A stretch of 64,000 nucleotides of DNA from Octadecabacter dasysiphoniae (GCF_021532615.1 NZ_JAKGAQ010000002.1:372001-436000), one strand, 5' to 3'. Shown: positions 54,701-63,239, numbered from the stretch's first letter. The notes: generated by a model from the sequence alone, not told the origin. Made by a program: numbers and translations.

Positions 54701-55145
54701 GCTTACGACCGTTCTGGGCCTCGCGCCGCTGCTATACGAAGGATCATCACAGGCAGAATTTCTGAAACCAACCGTCGTGACATTGGTCTACGGACTTGGG
54801 TTTGGTATGGTTTTGGTGTTGTTCATCGTGCCATCGCTTATGGCGATGCAAGGTGATGTTGGCGTGCAGATCGGATCAGCCAAGCGCGGGTTCACGAGTA
54901 AGTCACGCGGTATCGCAATTCCGACCCGTATCGCTGTGTTTGGCACCGCTGGTTTGTTCGCTGCCATCGTTGCACCAATGATGCTGACGGGCGCGCCATG
55001 GGCAATTTTGGGGGCCGTTCTTCCGGTGCTGAACAGTGGTGTGGTGATGGCGATGGGCATTTTCCTTGCGGTGACGCTCGTGTGGTTGCTGATTGTCTAC
55101 ATCGCGATGGCACTTTTGGTGGGCCGCGCCAAAACACCTGCCTAA
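51777..55145 (+). CDS. RND-family efflux pump, inner-membrane subunit
   Basis: A 1122-residue AcrB/MexF-type transporter with twelve membrane helices and two large periplasmic loops. The proton-relay Asp pair is seen in GIVVDDAIVVGEH (TM4 region). It should pump drugs, detergents or metabolites across the envelope by proton exchange, with the adaptor upstream. No outer-membrane factor gene is in the window. Its stop overlaps that of the DsbD-N gene in CTAA. Confidence 0.92.
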   Translation: MNPSGILSYLTRHRTAANLLMVIMLAAGLFAYPKMRAQFFPDVIVDNVTVSVAWSGAGAEDVDDAIIQVLQPALLGVEGVTNTSSTSSEGSARISMEFEPGWDMAKATEDVQLAVDATSNLPEDAEDPNVRRGQWSDRVTDVVITGPVAPEQLGRFADEFTVRLFAQGVTRTTIRGVAAPSTIIEVPSLALIQYDITMAEISDAIAQEVNADPAGDVSGAARVRTGVEKRTADEIEAIVLRTDANGAALTIGDVARVFTEGVDRARAYFVGTDSAITIRVDRAATGDAIKVQATVEEVAQAYAATLPAGTSIDLIRARAELITGRLNILYENALLGLALVVALLFMFLNARTAFWVAAGIPVAMGGAIALMYAAGLTINMISLFGLIITLGIVVDDAIVVGEHADYRHRKLGESPAQAAENAAKKMFSPVFSATLTTIIAFFALVLVGGRFGDLIADIPFTVIVVLIASLIECFLILPHHMYKALAASSGDKWYDAPSRVVNRGFDWVKETLFRPFMAGVIWARYPVIAIALLLLAVQAGSLIRGDVQWRFFNAPEQGSVTGNFAMLPGATRQDTLEMMQSLQDVTEALGLEYEERYSANPVDYAIAEVGGNSGRGIAGADTKDADQLGAIAIELIDADSRPYSSFAFVAELQDRVIRHPMVETVSFRSWGSGPGGDDIDVQLFGANSEILKAAAEALKTELEQFGEVSAVEDSLSYDKEELILELTPQGQALGFTIDGLGRVLRNRLGGIEAATYPDGPRSATIRVELPSGELTADFIDRTQMRAASGAYVPLADIVTVQSRTGFSTVQRENGVQLISVTGDLTDDDADRAAEIQTLIQEDILPRIEAAFSVSTSLSGLSEQEDEFLNDARVGLIFCLTGIFLVLAWIFQSWSRPIVVMAIIPFGLIGTIYGHAVWEIPMSIFTVVGLLGMTGIIINDSIVLVKTIDEYAETRALIPAIIDGVSDRLRPVLLTTLTTVLGLAPLLYEGSSQAEFLKPTVVTLVYGLGFGMVLVLFIVPSLMAMQGDVGVQIGSAKRGFTSKSRGIAIPTRIAVFGTAGLFAAIVAPMMLTGAPWAILGAVLPVLNSGVVMAMGIFLAVTLVWLLIVYIAMALLVGRAKTPA

Positions 55146-55942
55146 CCCGCGTCACATCCACGAATGTCGACCGACTGACCATTGGCAAGCACCGTAATCC
55201 GCATTTCGGAACGGTTCAGTGCAAAACCACCCCCGTTTACGTGGATCATGTCAGCGCGCGCGAACAGATCGTTGCCGTCGCGCCATGTTTGCGGTTGCGA
55301 CACCCAAACTCGTTGGTCACCGGCTTCTATCACGACGTCTTCATATCCGCCCATCGCCGCCATATCGATCTGCGCCGTGACGCGCAGCCCGTCTTCCATA
55401 GGTTCGAGCAGGCAAGTCACATCACCAACGCCTGCTTCTTGCGCGGTCCGAGGGCGATCCAGAAGGGCCGCAACAATGGCTGGATCACGTGTGCCCCCAA
55501 TGGGCAGCAAAGCATCAAAATCCAACAAAACCGGAACACAAATTTCTTCGCACACACCGATCTGAACTTGGCCGCGCATCTGCGCAGGCGCACCAGCGTC
55601 CGGCACGCGCAATTCAACCGGAATAACCACAGATGTGGAATAGCCGATAGATCGCATTCCGTTGTCTTCAAACACCTCGGGAACGGGCCAGTGTAACGCG
55701 GCGCCGTCAAGGTTTTGCGATCCCTGCCAGCCAAAGCGCGGCGGGATGCCACCATCACCGGGAGAGCGCCAATAGGTTTTCCAACCCGGCGCAAGACGCA
55801 CCTGAAGCCCCGCCATATGCGTGCCACTGTCCGTCCGCCAACCCGGCAGAATTTCAAGTTCAACCACGCCATTCGCGGGATCAGCCCAAACTGGGGCCGC
55901 CACACACAGCGCGACAAGTGATGAGAGAATTCGAGATTTCAT
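55142..55942 (-). CDS. DsbD N-terminal-domain protein (periplasmic thiol-disulfide)
   Basis: A 266-residue secreted protein. The signal peptide (MKSRILSSLVALCVAAPVWA) is followed by a DsbD-gamma/alpha-like immunoglobulin fold with the redox CEEICVP (CxxxC) and further cysteines near TCLLEP and RGCDAG. It stands alone without the membrane and thioredoxin domains of full DsbD, so another protein must supply electrons. ATG 55942 has AGGAAGG upstream. Divergent from yqgE. Confidence 0.8.
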   Translation of the reverse strand: MKSRILSSLVALCVAAPVWADPANGVVELEILPGWRTDSGTHMAGLQVRLAPGWKTYWRSPGDGGIPPRFGWQGSQNLDGAALHWPVPEVFEDNGMRSIGYSTSVVIPVELRVPDAGAPAQMRGQVQIGVCEEICVPVLLDFDALLPIGGTRDPAIVAALLDRPRTAQEAGVGDVTCLLEPMEDGLRVTAQIDMAAMGGYEDVVIEAGDQRVWVSQPQTWRDGNDLFARADMIHVNGGGFALNRSEMRITVLANGQSVDIRGCDAG

Positions 55943-56063
55943 GCCCCTTCCTGTGCCAATCGCTGCACAAAAGAAAGTCACGTTTGGGTCAGGGATATGT
56001 CAGCGGGGTGCACGGCGGTGGGGCACCCTTGCACCTTGGCCTGCGCGGCCCCATCATTAAGGG

Positions 56064-56630
56064 ATGACCAACAGCACCAATTTGACCGGAAAATTCCTAA
56101 TTGCGATGCCTGACATGGGTGACCCGCGTTTTGATCACGCAGTGGTCTATATGTGTGCGCATTCAAGCGATGGTGCCATGGGGCTGATCATCAACAAACC
56201 CACGCCCGAGGTCCGCCTGACTGACCTTTTGGAACAGCTTTCGATTGAAGAAGGCGACGTGGCCGTCGATGTGCGTATTCATTTTGGCGGGCCCGTTGAA
56301 ACCGGGCGCGGGTTCGTGCTGCATACATCAGATTACGTGTCTGGCGCAGGTACGATGGAAGTCGGCGGCGGGATCGCAATGACTGCGACGCTTGATATTC
56401 TGGAAGACATCGCAATGGGCAATGGGCCGAAACGGTCAATGCTTGGGTTGGGGTATGCAGGTTGGGGGCCGGGCCAACTGGAAAGTGAACTGGTCAGCAA
56501 CGGATGGCTGGTGTGTGATGCGGTCGAAGACATCCTGTTTGGCCGCGCCGCAGAACACAAATGGACCGCGGCGCTTAAGACGCTCGGGATTGATCCTTTG
56601 ATGCTTTCGACCAGTGGCGGAACGGCCTAG
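56064..56630 (+). CDS. YqgE/AlgH family protein
   Basis: A 188-residue UPF0301 protein with the family hallmarks GKFLIAMPDMGDPRF, HSSDGAMGLIINKP and GYAGWGPGQLE. Wide in Proteobacteria, no proven biochemical role; AlgH was first linked to alginate regulation in Pseudomonas, but nothing here ties it to the alginate island. Its stop overlaps that of the Sua5/TsaC gene in CTAG. Confidence 0.9.
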   Translation: MTNSTNLTGKFLIAMPDMGDPRFDHAVVYMCAHSSDGAMGLIINKPTPEVRLTDLLEQLSIEEGDVAVDVRIHFGGPVETGRGFVLHTSDYVSGAGTMEVGGGIAMTATLDILEDIAMGNGPKRSMLGLGYAGWGPGQLESELVSNGWLVCDAVEDILFGRAAEHKWTAALKTLGIDPLMLSTSGGTA

Positions 56631-57574
56631 CGCGGGGCGGCTGCGCGGCGAAGCCGATCATTGATTGCGCGGCCAAGACCCCGTTCAGGGATCGGTGATA
56701 CCGCAATCCTTTGCGCGCCAAGTGCATTCAACTGATGCAAGGCATCAAACAAACGCGCCGCCGCTTCGACCAGATCACCGGATGGCGACAGGTTGACTGC
56801 GGCATCGACTGCGCCAAAACCAAGTAAGGTTTCCCCCTGCTCAGCGTTCTCAGCATTCAACCGAACGGTGCCATTCGGGGCATAATGGGATGCCAGTTGC
56901 CCGGGCGAAGAAGGCGCGCCAGTTTCCCCTGCGCGGACCAACGGAGAGCCCAGCGCCGCCTCGATCGCTTCTGTCGGGATTCCACCTGCGCGCAACAATG
57001 TTGGCACAGGTTGCGTTGCCACGATGGTCGATTCGAGGCCAACGCCACAGTCCCCACCATCAATAATTCCATCGATGCGGCCTGTCATTTGATCCGCAAC
57101 ATGCGCGAACTTTGTCGGGCTGATCTGCCCTGATGGATTGGCGGACGGCGCCGCAATCGGCCCTGCAAAAGCCCCCATCAAACCCCGCGCCACTGCGTGA
57201 TCCGGCACGCGGATCGCCAAACTATCAAGGCCGGCTGTAACCAACCGAGAAATCCCCGAATCTGCGCGCAGTGGCAGAACCAACGTCAGCGCACCCGGCC
57301 AGAATGCCTGTGCCAAACCCTTTGAAACTTCGTCAAATTCAACAAATGCCTCGGCCTGCGCCAAAGATGCGACATGCACGATAAGCGGATTAAAGCTCGG
57401 TCGGCCCTTGGCATCATAAAGCCGCGCGACGGCTTCGGTGTTGCGCGCGTCTACGCCCAGCCCGTAAACCGTTTCTGTTGGAAAAGCGATCAATCCACCT
57501 GCCGCCAGAACAGCCGCAGAGGCGGTGAACCCAGCATCGTTCGCCGCAAATGTGCGTGTCGTCACTTTCTTCAT
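56627..57574 (-). CDS. L-threonylcarbamoyladenylate synthase (Sua5/TsaC)
   Basis: A 315-residue protein: an N-terminal YrdC domain (about 15-200; GLIAFPTETVYGLG, KGRPSFNPLIVHV) and a C-terminal Sua5 domain (about 220-315). It makes threonylcarbamoyl-AMP for the t6A37 modification of ANN-decoding tRNAs. The start ATG 57574 is divergent from the acyl-CoA dehydrogenase gene with 90 bases between. Confidence 0.93.
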   Translation of the reverse strand: MKKVTTRTFAANDAGFTASAAVLAAGGLIAFPTETVYGLGVDARNTEAVARLYDAKGRPSFNPLIVHVASLAQAEAFVEFDEVSKGLAQAFWPGALTLVLPLRADSGISRLVTAGLDSLAIRVPDHAVARGLMGAFAGPIAAPSANPSGQISPTKFAHVADQMTGRIDGIIDGGDCGVGLESTIVATQPVPTLLRAGGIPTEAIEAALGSPLVRAGETGAPSSPGQLASHYAPNGTVRLNAENAEQGETLLGFGAVDAAVNLSPSGDLVEAAARLFDALHQLNALGAQRIAVSPIPERGLGRAINDRLRRAAAPR

Positions 57575-57664
57575 GACGTCGCGTTTTGGTTGCGGGTTTG
57601 GCCCATGGGTTTAGCCTTTCGGAAAACAAATACTTACGTTCCCAATAGGCCAAGGATCAACCGG

Positions 57665-59365
57665 ATGCCATATCGCTCACCCATCGCCGACTTTCGCTTT
57701 CTCATGGATCATGTGGTTGGTTTTGATCAGGTTGCAGCCACAGACCGCTACGCCGATGCAACAAGCGACACCTGTGATGCAATCCTGACAGAGGCCGCAA
57801 AGATGTGCGACGAAGTGCTCGCGCCATTGCAGCGCGCCGGGGATCAGCATCCGGCCGTGTTGGAAAACGGTAATGTACGCACATCGCCGGGCTTTGCAGA
57901 TGGATACAAAGCCATCGCCGAAGGGGGCTGGATCGGGATTTCGGCGCCAGCAGTTCACGGCGGCATGGATTTGCCGATCACGCTGGCGATGGCGGTAAAC
58001 GAGATGATGGCCGGTGCGTGCTTGTCACTGCAATTGAACCCGTTGATGACACAAGGCCAGATCGAGGCGCTTGAACATCACGCCAGCGATGCGATCAAAG
58101 ACATGTACCTGCCCAAGCTGATATCGGGCGAATGGAGCGGCACGATGAACCTGACCGAGCCGCAGGCCGGATCAGACGTTGGCGCGCTGCGATCCAAGGC
58201 GGACCCGCTCAACGATGGTAGCTATGCGGTTTCAGGGCAGAAAATCTACATTTCGTGGGCGGACAATGATTTTACTGAAAACGTCTGCCACCTTGTGCTA
58301 GCCCGTTTGCCCGATGCACCCGCAGGCGTCAAAGGCATCAGCCTGTTCATGGTCCCGAAAATCATCCTGAACGAGGACGGGTCTTTGGGGGATCGCAATG
58401 CCCTGCGCGTTGTCAGCCTAGAACATAAAATGGGCCTGCACGGATCACCCACTGCAGTGATGGCATATGACAACGCAAAAGGCTGGCTGGTGGGCGAACC
58501 GAATGCGGGATTGGCTGCCATGTTCACGATGATGAACAACGCCCGCCTTGGCGTCGCAACGCAAGGTATTGGTGTGGCCGAAGCGGCCTATCAACACGCG
58601 CTGACCTATGCGATGGATCGCAAACAGGGGCGCGCTGGCGGGTCTGGCGCGATTGCGGAACATGCTGACGTGCGCCGGATGCTGGCATCAATGAAGGCCG
58701 ATACATTTGCCGCCCGCGCAATTTCTATGGCCAACGCAGTTGCCATCGACATGGCCACGGCCACAGGTGATGCGGCGTGGGACGCGCGCGCAGCATTGCT
58801 CACTCCGATTGCCAAAGCCTTTGGCACCGATATTGGCGTAGAAGTCGCCGCAACAGGCATCCAGACCCATGGGGGTATGGGGTTCATAGAAGAAACTGGT
58901 GCGGCGCAATTTGCCCGCGATGTCCGCGTTACGACGATCTATGAGGGCACGAATGGTATTCAGGCCATGGACCTTGTCGCGCGCAAGATGGCGGACAATG
59001 GCGAAGCTGCTTTTGCCTTACTTGATGAAGTAGAAGCCGCCGCAGAAGCCGCCAAAACATCTAAACCCGACCTTGCCGAACCGGTCTGGCACGCGGCAGA
59101 AACCCTGCGCGAAACGACTGAATGGCTTGTGGCGCAGGATGTACAAACGCGGTTTGCGGGGGCAGTGCCGTACCTTCGGGCGTTTGCGCGGGTCTTGGGC
59201 GGGCATTATCACCTTACGGCCGCACTTCAGGGGGATGCGACCCGCGCAAGACTGGCCGCGTTTTACATCAAACGCATACTTCCCGAACACGCAGCCCTTT
59301 TGGCGCACGTTCAAGAAGGTGCGGATGATCTGATGGCGATTACGCTGGATGATCTGGTGGCGTGA
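57665..59365 (+). CDS. acyl-CoA dehydrogenase, long DmdC-like form
   Basis: A 566-residue FAD enzyme with the usual three-part ACAD fold (about 35-460; TEPQAGSDVGAL, TIYEGTNGIQAMDLV with the catalytic Glu) plus a C-terminal extension (about 465-566). This build is shared with 3-methylmercaptopropionyl-CoA dehydrogenase DmdC of roseobacters, but the substrate cannot be read from the sequence; other acyl-CoAs are just as possible. ATG 57665 gives the family N-terminus (YRSPIADFRF). Confidence 0.88.
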   Translation: MPYRSPIADFRFLMDHVVGFDQVAATDRYADATSDTCDAILTEAAKMCDEVLAPLQRAGDQHPAVLENGNVRTSPGFADGYKAIAEGGWIGISAPAVHGGMDLPITLAMAVNEMMAGACLSLQLNPLMTQGQIEALEHHASDAIKDMYLPKLISGEWSGTMNLTEPQAGSDVGALRSKADPLNDGSYAVSGQKIYISWADNDFTENVCHLVLARLPDAPAGVKGISLFMVPKIILNEDGSLGDRNALRVVSLEHKMGLHGSPTAVMAYDNAKGWLVGEPNAGLAAMFTMMNNARLGVATQGIGVAEAAYQHALTYAMDRKQGRAGGSGAIAEHADVRRMLASMKADTFAARAISMANAVAIDMATATGDAAWDARAALLTPIAKAFGTDIGVEVAATGIQTHGGMGFIEETGAAQFARDVRVTTIYEGTNGIQAMDLVARKMADNGEAAFALLDEVEAAAEAAKTSKPDLAEPVWHAAETLRETTEWLVAQDVQTRFAGAVPYLRAFARVLGGHYHLTAALQGDATRARLAAFYIKRILPEHAALLAHVQEGADDLMAITLDDLVA

Positions 59366-59389
59366 TCGCAACTGGGTTAGGCACGCGCT

Positions 59390-60415
59390 ATGACTGATCC
59401 CATCCGATACCCATGGTCCGAACCACCCGCGCAAGGTGAAGCAATCGAAGTTGCGAACGGTGTGCTGTGGATGCGCCTGCCGCTGCCAATGGCGCTGGAC
59501 CACGTGAACGTCTATGCGCTGGATGATGGTGCCGGTTGGACGATCATCGACACAGGATTCGATTCCCGCAAAACCCGCGCCATCTGGCACGATCTTCTGG
59601 CCGGACCACTGGCCGCAAAACCCGTGACCCGCGTGATCGGGACGCACCATCACCCGGACCACATCGGGCTTGCCGGTTGGTTTCAAGACGCCGGCGCAGA
59701 ACTGGCGATGCCGCGCACTGCTTGGTTGATGGCGCGAATGCTGACGCTGGACGAACAGCCCGCCTACCCGACACGGTCTATCGAGTTTTACCGCAAGGCG
59801 GGAATGGATGATGCAATCCTTGCCAAACGCCAAAACGACCGCCCGTTCAATTTTGCCGATTGCGTGCATCCGATGCCGCTGGGGTTCACTCGCTTGCAAG
59901 AAGGCGGGACGATCCAGATGGGCGGGCGCACGTGGGACATCCGCATGGGCAACGGCCACGCCCCCGAACATGCAACATTCTGGTCGCGTGATGAAAATCT
60001 GGTCATTGGCGGCGATCAATTACTACCGTCGATCAGCCCAAATATTGGCGTCTATCCAACTGAACCTGATGCCGATCCGCTTGCGGAATGGCTAGAGGCG
60101 TGCGAACGCCTCGCACCCTTTGCCCGCGATGAACACCTTGTGCTTGGGGGGCATAAATTGCCCTTTACCGGCTTGCCCAAACGGATGCAGCAGCTGATCG
60201 ATAACCACCACGGGGCACTGAAACGGCTGATTTCCCATATCGCCCAACCGCAAAGGGCTGGCGATTGCTTCAAACCGCTGTTCAAACGCGAGATTGATGA
60301 GGGCACATATGGATTGGCGTTGGTCGAAGCTCTCGCCCATCTTAATCATTTGCACCAAACGGGTCAGGCCACCCGCGAATTGCGCGACGGGGCGTATTGG
60401 TTTCAAGCGGTCTGA
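59390..60415 (+). CDS. MBL-fold metallo-hydrolase
   Basis: A 341-residue metallo-beta-lactamase-fold protein. The zinc motif is THHHPDH (about 84-90), followed by His in NGHAPEH and Asp in GGDQLLPS; a C-terminal helical part (about 270-341) is extra. Relatives hydrolyse thioesters or lactones. Its place 24 bases after the DmdC-like gene hints at a thioesterase role in the same acyl-CoA pathway (inference). Its end overlaps the convergent glutamine amidotransferase by 13 bases. Confidence 0.85.
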   Translation: MTDPIRYPWSEPPAQGEAIEVANGVLWMRLPLPMALDHVNVYALDDGAGWTIIDTGFDSRKTRAIWHDLLAGPLAAKPVTRVIGTHHHPDHIGLAGWFQDAGAELAMPRTAWLMARMLTLDEQPAYPTRSIEFYRKAGMDDAILAKRQNDRPFNFADCVHPMPLGFTRLQEGGTIQMGGRTWDIRMGNGHAPEHATFWSRDENLVIGGDQLLPSISPNIGVYPTEPDADPLAEWLEACERLAPFARDEHLVLGGHKLPFTGLPKRMQQLIDNHHGALKRLISHIAQPQRAGDCFKPLFKREIDEGTYGLALVEALAHLNHLHQTGQATRELRDGAYWFQAV

Positions 60416-61134
60416 TTGATCCCGAGTGAGATAATTTTGTTCGCTGGAATTGCAGCCCAGGACCCACCATCCAAAGGTTCTGACGCGAAGGCCTTGCCGC
60501 CGTTATCAAGTGATCCGGACGCGTACAAAGTCGGCGCTGTTCCACGCGAGGCATGCCGAAATCCGTACAATGTTGCGCCATCCGAAAACGTGCACGTAAT
60601 CTTGACGGGGTCCGGCCCCGATCCGATTTTCGCCAAGGTTGCGGCCATTGCGCGTTCCGGGTCATCATCCAATCCGTTGGCCAGTAACGTCAGAAATATC
60701 ATCTCACTGTCCGTTGAGCCCTGACGGGCAGAATACAAATGATCGGGCAAGTCGGCCTCGAGCTTTCGTTCGATCGCAGCGAAATGAGGGATTTGTCCGT
60801 TATGGCAAAACGACCAACGCCTATAGCTGAACGGGTGGCAATTTTGGCGGCTGGTTTCGCCAACAGTGCTGGCGCGGACATGGGCAATAAATAGACGGGA
60901 CCGCACCATGCGGCATAGGCTGGTCAGGTTGCCATCAGCCCATGCAGGCAGCACATCGCGATACAGCCCCGGCGTTTCATCGCGATCATACCACGCGATC
61001 CCGAACCCGTCCCCATTCACGGCCAATTTTGCCTCGGTCGCGTGTTGGCTTTGTTCAAGCAGGGAATGTTTGGGGCGTACGATTATGTTTTCGAGCGGGA
61101 TCGATGGGCCTGCGTAGGCTGCAATGCGGCACAT
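60403..61134 (-). CDS. class II glutamine amidotransferase (YafJ-like)
   Basis: A 243-residue protein that keeps the N-terminal nucleophile Cys2 (MCRIAAYAG) and the Asn/Gly and HVRAST, NGQIP and STDSE motifs of Ntn glutaminases. It should free ammonia from glutamine; in the YafJ subfamily the partner or acceptor is unknown. It is one base from a small membrane protein gene on the same strand. Confidence 0.85.
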   Translation of the reverse strand: MCRIAAYAGPSIPLENIIVRPKHSLLEQSQHATEAKLAVNGDGFGIAWYDRDETPGLYRDVLPAWADGNLTSLCRMVRSRLFIAHVRASTVGETSRQNCHPFSYRRWSFCHNGQIPHFAAIERKLEADLPDHLYSARQGSTDSEMIFLTLLANGLDDDPERAMAATLAKIGSGPDPVKITCTFSDGATLYGFRHASRGTAPTLYASGSLDNGGKAFASEPLDGGSWAAIPANKIISLGINQTA

Positions 61135-61135
61135 A

Positions 61136-61372
61136 TCAGTGGCGCGCGTTCATGCGGTCCGTCAGCTTACGCAGTATCCGGCTGGCAGTGGTTTCGCAAA
61201 GCGCAGGGAAAACCGCATGAACCAGTGCGGCGAAACCCGCCGTCATCAGCCAAAACGCGAAACCCGCAGCGAACCGCATATGCTGAAAATAGGTTTCATC
61301 AACGGTCGCGGGATGGGCAAGAAACCAGCGGTCCAGCAGGCTTTGGCGGGTAGGTTGGCTTTGGTCGGTCAT
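61136..61372 (-). CDS. DUF6356-like small membrane protein
   Basis: A 78-residue protein with one central membrane helix (about 33-57) and charged ends (SLLDRWFLAHPATVDETYFQHM, about 11-32, is typical). ATG 61372 was chosen; an in-frame start 63 bases upstream adds residues without similarity. Likely co-transcribed with the glutamine amidotransferase. Function unknown. Confidence 0.65.
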   Translation of the reverse strand: MTDQSQPTRQSLLDRWFLAHPATVDETYFQHMRFAAGFAFWLMTAGFAALVHAVFPALCETTASRILRKLTDRMNARH

Positions 61373-61477
61373 GTTTGTCTCCCGTGATTGGTGTTGGTGT
61401 GACTCTATTGGGTTTTGGTCAAAAACACGTCCCAAACCCTCTGGTCAAAATTAGATTTATTGGGATATCATCCCGCC

Positions 61478-61939
61478 ATGGCCCAAATACTTGATGACTA
61501 TGACCACAAAATACTATCCCTACTGCAACGGGACGCCACACTGTCGGCGGATGCAATATCGGAGGCCGTCGCCCTGTCGCGCAACGCGTGCTGGCGCCGG
61601 ATCAAGGCCATGGAAGCCAGCGGCGTTATCCTTGCGCGGGTGGCGCTGCTTGATCCGATCAAGATCGGGTGCCCCCTCAGCGCGCTGGTGTTGATCCGCA
61701 CCGATCATCATTCAGACACATGGCGCAAAGACTTTGCCGCCGCTGTTGCTACGCTGCCTGAAATCACGTCAGCCCAGCGCATGACCGGTGATCTGGATTA
61801 CGTCTTGATGGTGCGGCTTGCGGATGTGGCAGCGTATGATGTTTTCTACAAACGGCTGACTTCACGAATTTCTGTATCGGATATTTCTGCCAGCTTCGTT
61901 ATGGAGGATATCAAGGACACAACGGCACTGCCGCTTTGA
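61478..61939 (+). CDS. Lrp/AsnC-family regulator
   Basis: A 153-residue regulator with an N-terminal helix-turn-helix (DADAISEAVALSRNACWRRI region, about 20-40) and a C-terminal RAM ligand domain (about 65-150). Such proteins sense amino acids and bend DNA as octamers. It is divergent from the DUF6356 gene. The start ATG 61478 fits the family N-terminus (LDDYDHKILSLLQ). Target unknown. Confidence 0.88.
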   Translation: MAQILDDYDHKILSLLQRDATLSADAISEAVALSRNACWRRIKAMEASGVILARVALLDPIKIGCPLSALVLIRTDHHSDTWRKDFAAAVATLPEITSAQRMTGDLDYVLMVRLADVAAYDVFYKRLTSRISVSDISASFVMEDIKDTTALPL

Positions 61940-61955
61940 TCTAAGGACGCCCATC

Positions 61956-62414
61956 ATGGACGACAAAATAGCCACCTCCGCAGAAGCCCTTGAGGCCACG
62001 GCCATCCCACGCGTTCACGAGGTTCATACGGACCCCGAAAAAACCTGCCCGGAACCGATCAAAAACGCGGAACCCAAAAGTGCTGCACGTTGGGCGTACG
62101 AGCGTTTGATCCTGTATATCCAGAATTTCGAAAAGACCCTCGACAACACTCAAGAAGTCGCGATGGGATTTGCCGGCGACAGTTCAGGTGTGATCAAGAT
62201 CGAAGGAATGGGGTACTATGACCCTGATATCGTGACATTTTACGGTGCCGACCCGTCCGGCACGAAGACACAGCTGGTGCAACATGTAACGCAGTTGTCT
62301 GTCATGTTGCGCGCATTGCCCAAAGATGTCGAAGCCGAAGAACCAAATCGCATCGGGTTTCGTTTGGCCCAGGATCTGGATGACGAAGACACAGGCGGCA
62401 ATGCGACGACCTGA
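61956..62414 (+). CDS. hypothetical protein (DUF6173-like)
   Basis: A 152-residue soluble protein. The N-terminal third is low in structure and rich in Glu and Pro, while the middle (ARWAYERLILYIQNFEKTLDN, about 48-68) and the C-terminal half resemble DUF6173. It lies 16 bases after the Lrp gene in the same direction. No function is known. Confidence 0.6.
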   Translation: MDDKIATSAEALEATAIPRVHEVHTDPEKTCPEPIKNAEPKSAARWAYERLILYIQNFEKTLDNTQEVAMGFAGDSSGVIKIEGMGYYDPDIVTFYGADPSGTKTQLVQHVTQLSVMLRALPKDVEAEEPNRIGFRLAQDLDDEDTGGNATT

Positions 62415-62477
62415 CAGGGCTGACAAGGTCGCATGAATCGGCTAAAGCCAACACAAATCGAACAAAGGGAACATATC

Positions 62478-62612
62478 ATGGCTGACCACAAGCACGGCGA
62501 AATGGACGTTACAGTTCAGGAAAAGACATTTGACGGCTTCATAAGCATGGTCACAAAGGCAACGGTGATTATCATCGTCGCTTTGGTCCTGCTCGCGATG
62601 ATTAACGGATAA
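62478..62612 (+). CDS. aa3-type cytochrome c oxidase subunit IV
   Basis: A 44-residue protein beginning MADHKHGEMDVTVQEKTF with one C-terminal membrane helix (about 24-42). This is the usual form of the tiny fourth subunit of the alphaproteobacterial aa3 oxidase. The ribosome site AAAGGGA is clear. The other oxidase genes are not in the window; it is usual for this subunit to stand apart. Confidence 0.85.
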   Translation: MADHKHGEMDVTVQEKTFDGFISMVTKATVIIIVALVLLAMING

Positions 62613-62618
62613 CCCCTG

Positions 62619-63239
62619 ATGCAGCGCCGCGCTTTTGTTCTTACTGCGCCACTCGTCCTTGCGGCCTGTGCTGCGGGCCAAGATGAAATCCTTTCCCCGC
62701 AAGCCGCAATTGATCGCGTAGCGTATGTGCATCCCGGCCCCAAGCGTCTGACGCTGCTGACCATGAAAAATACAGGGTCCGACAATGGCGCGCACACCGG
62801 CCTGATGATCAACGCAAGCCAACGGGTCCTTTGGGATCCGGCGGGCAGCTTTGGCCATTCATCTATACCTGAACGCAATGACGTTCATTTCGGGATCACC
62901 CCGCGTATTGAACAGTTCTACATCTCGTTCCATTCGCGCATTACGTATTACACGCTGATTCAGGAAATTGACGTGTCCCCCGAAGTTGCCGAACAGGCCA
63001 TGCGTCTGGCGCTTGCCAACGGGCCGACACCACAGGCAGCTTGCACAACCCACACGTCCCGCGCGCTTAGCCAATTGCCTGGTTTTGAATCTGTCCGAAA
63101 AACCTTCTTTCCGAGCAATCTGTCAGATCAATTCGCAAGGCTCCCCGGTGTGCGCGAACGCATTTACCGTGAGGAAGACGCCGACGATAAGTCCATTGCG
63201 GCGGCAGAAATCGACGCGGCGATCACCGCCAGTCAGTAA
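62619..63239 (+). CDS. lipoprotein, possible permuted papain-like enzyme
   Basis: A 206-residue lipoprotein with a lipobox (LVLAAC, lipidated C17). Two blocks stand out: GAHTGLMINASQRVLWDPAG with H59, and AACTTHTSRALSQLPG with C142. A histidine first and a cysteine later is the order seen in circularly permuted NlpC/P60-like hydrolases, so a cysteine hydrolase is possible, but this is inference. It starts 6 bases after the oxidase subunit and overlaps azlD at the end by 7 bases. Confidence 0.62.
   Translation: MQRRAFVLTAPLVLAACAAGQDEILSPQAAIDRVAYVHPGPKRLTLLTMKNTGSDNGAHTGLMINASQRVLWDPAGSFGHSSIPERNDVHFGITPRIEQFYISFHSRITYYTLIQEIDVSPEVAEQAMRLALANGPTPQAACTTHTSRALSQLPGFESVRKTFFPSNLSDQFARLPGVRERIYREEDADDKSIAAAEIDAAITASQ

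Noticed and set aside
56006..56030. A GGGTGC...GCACCC inverted repeat between the DsbD-N and yqgE genes
   Set aside because: The loop is GC-rich and the repeat lies between divergent starts, with no T-run and no matching copy elsewhere; too weak to call as a feature.
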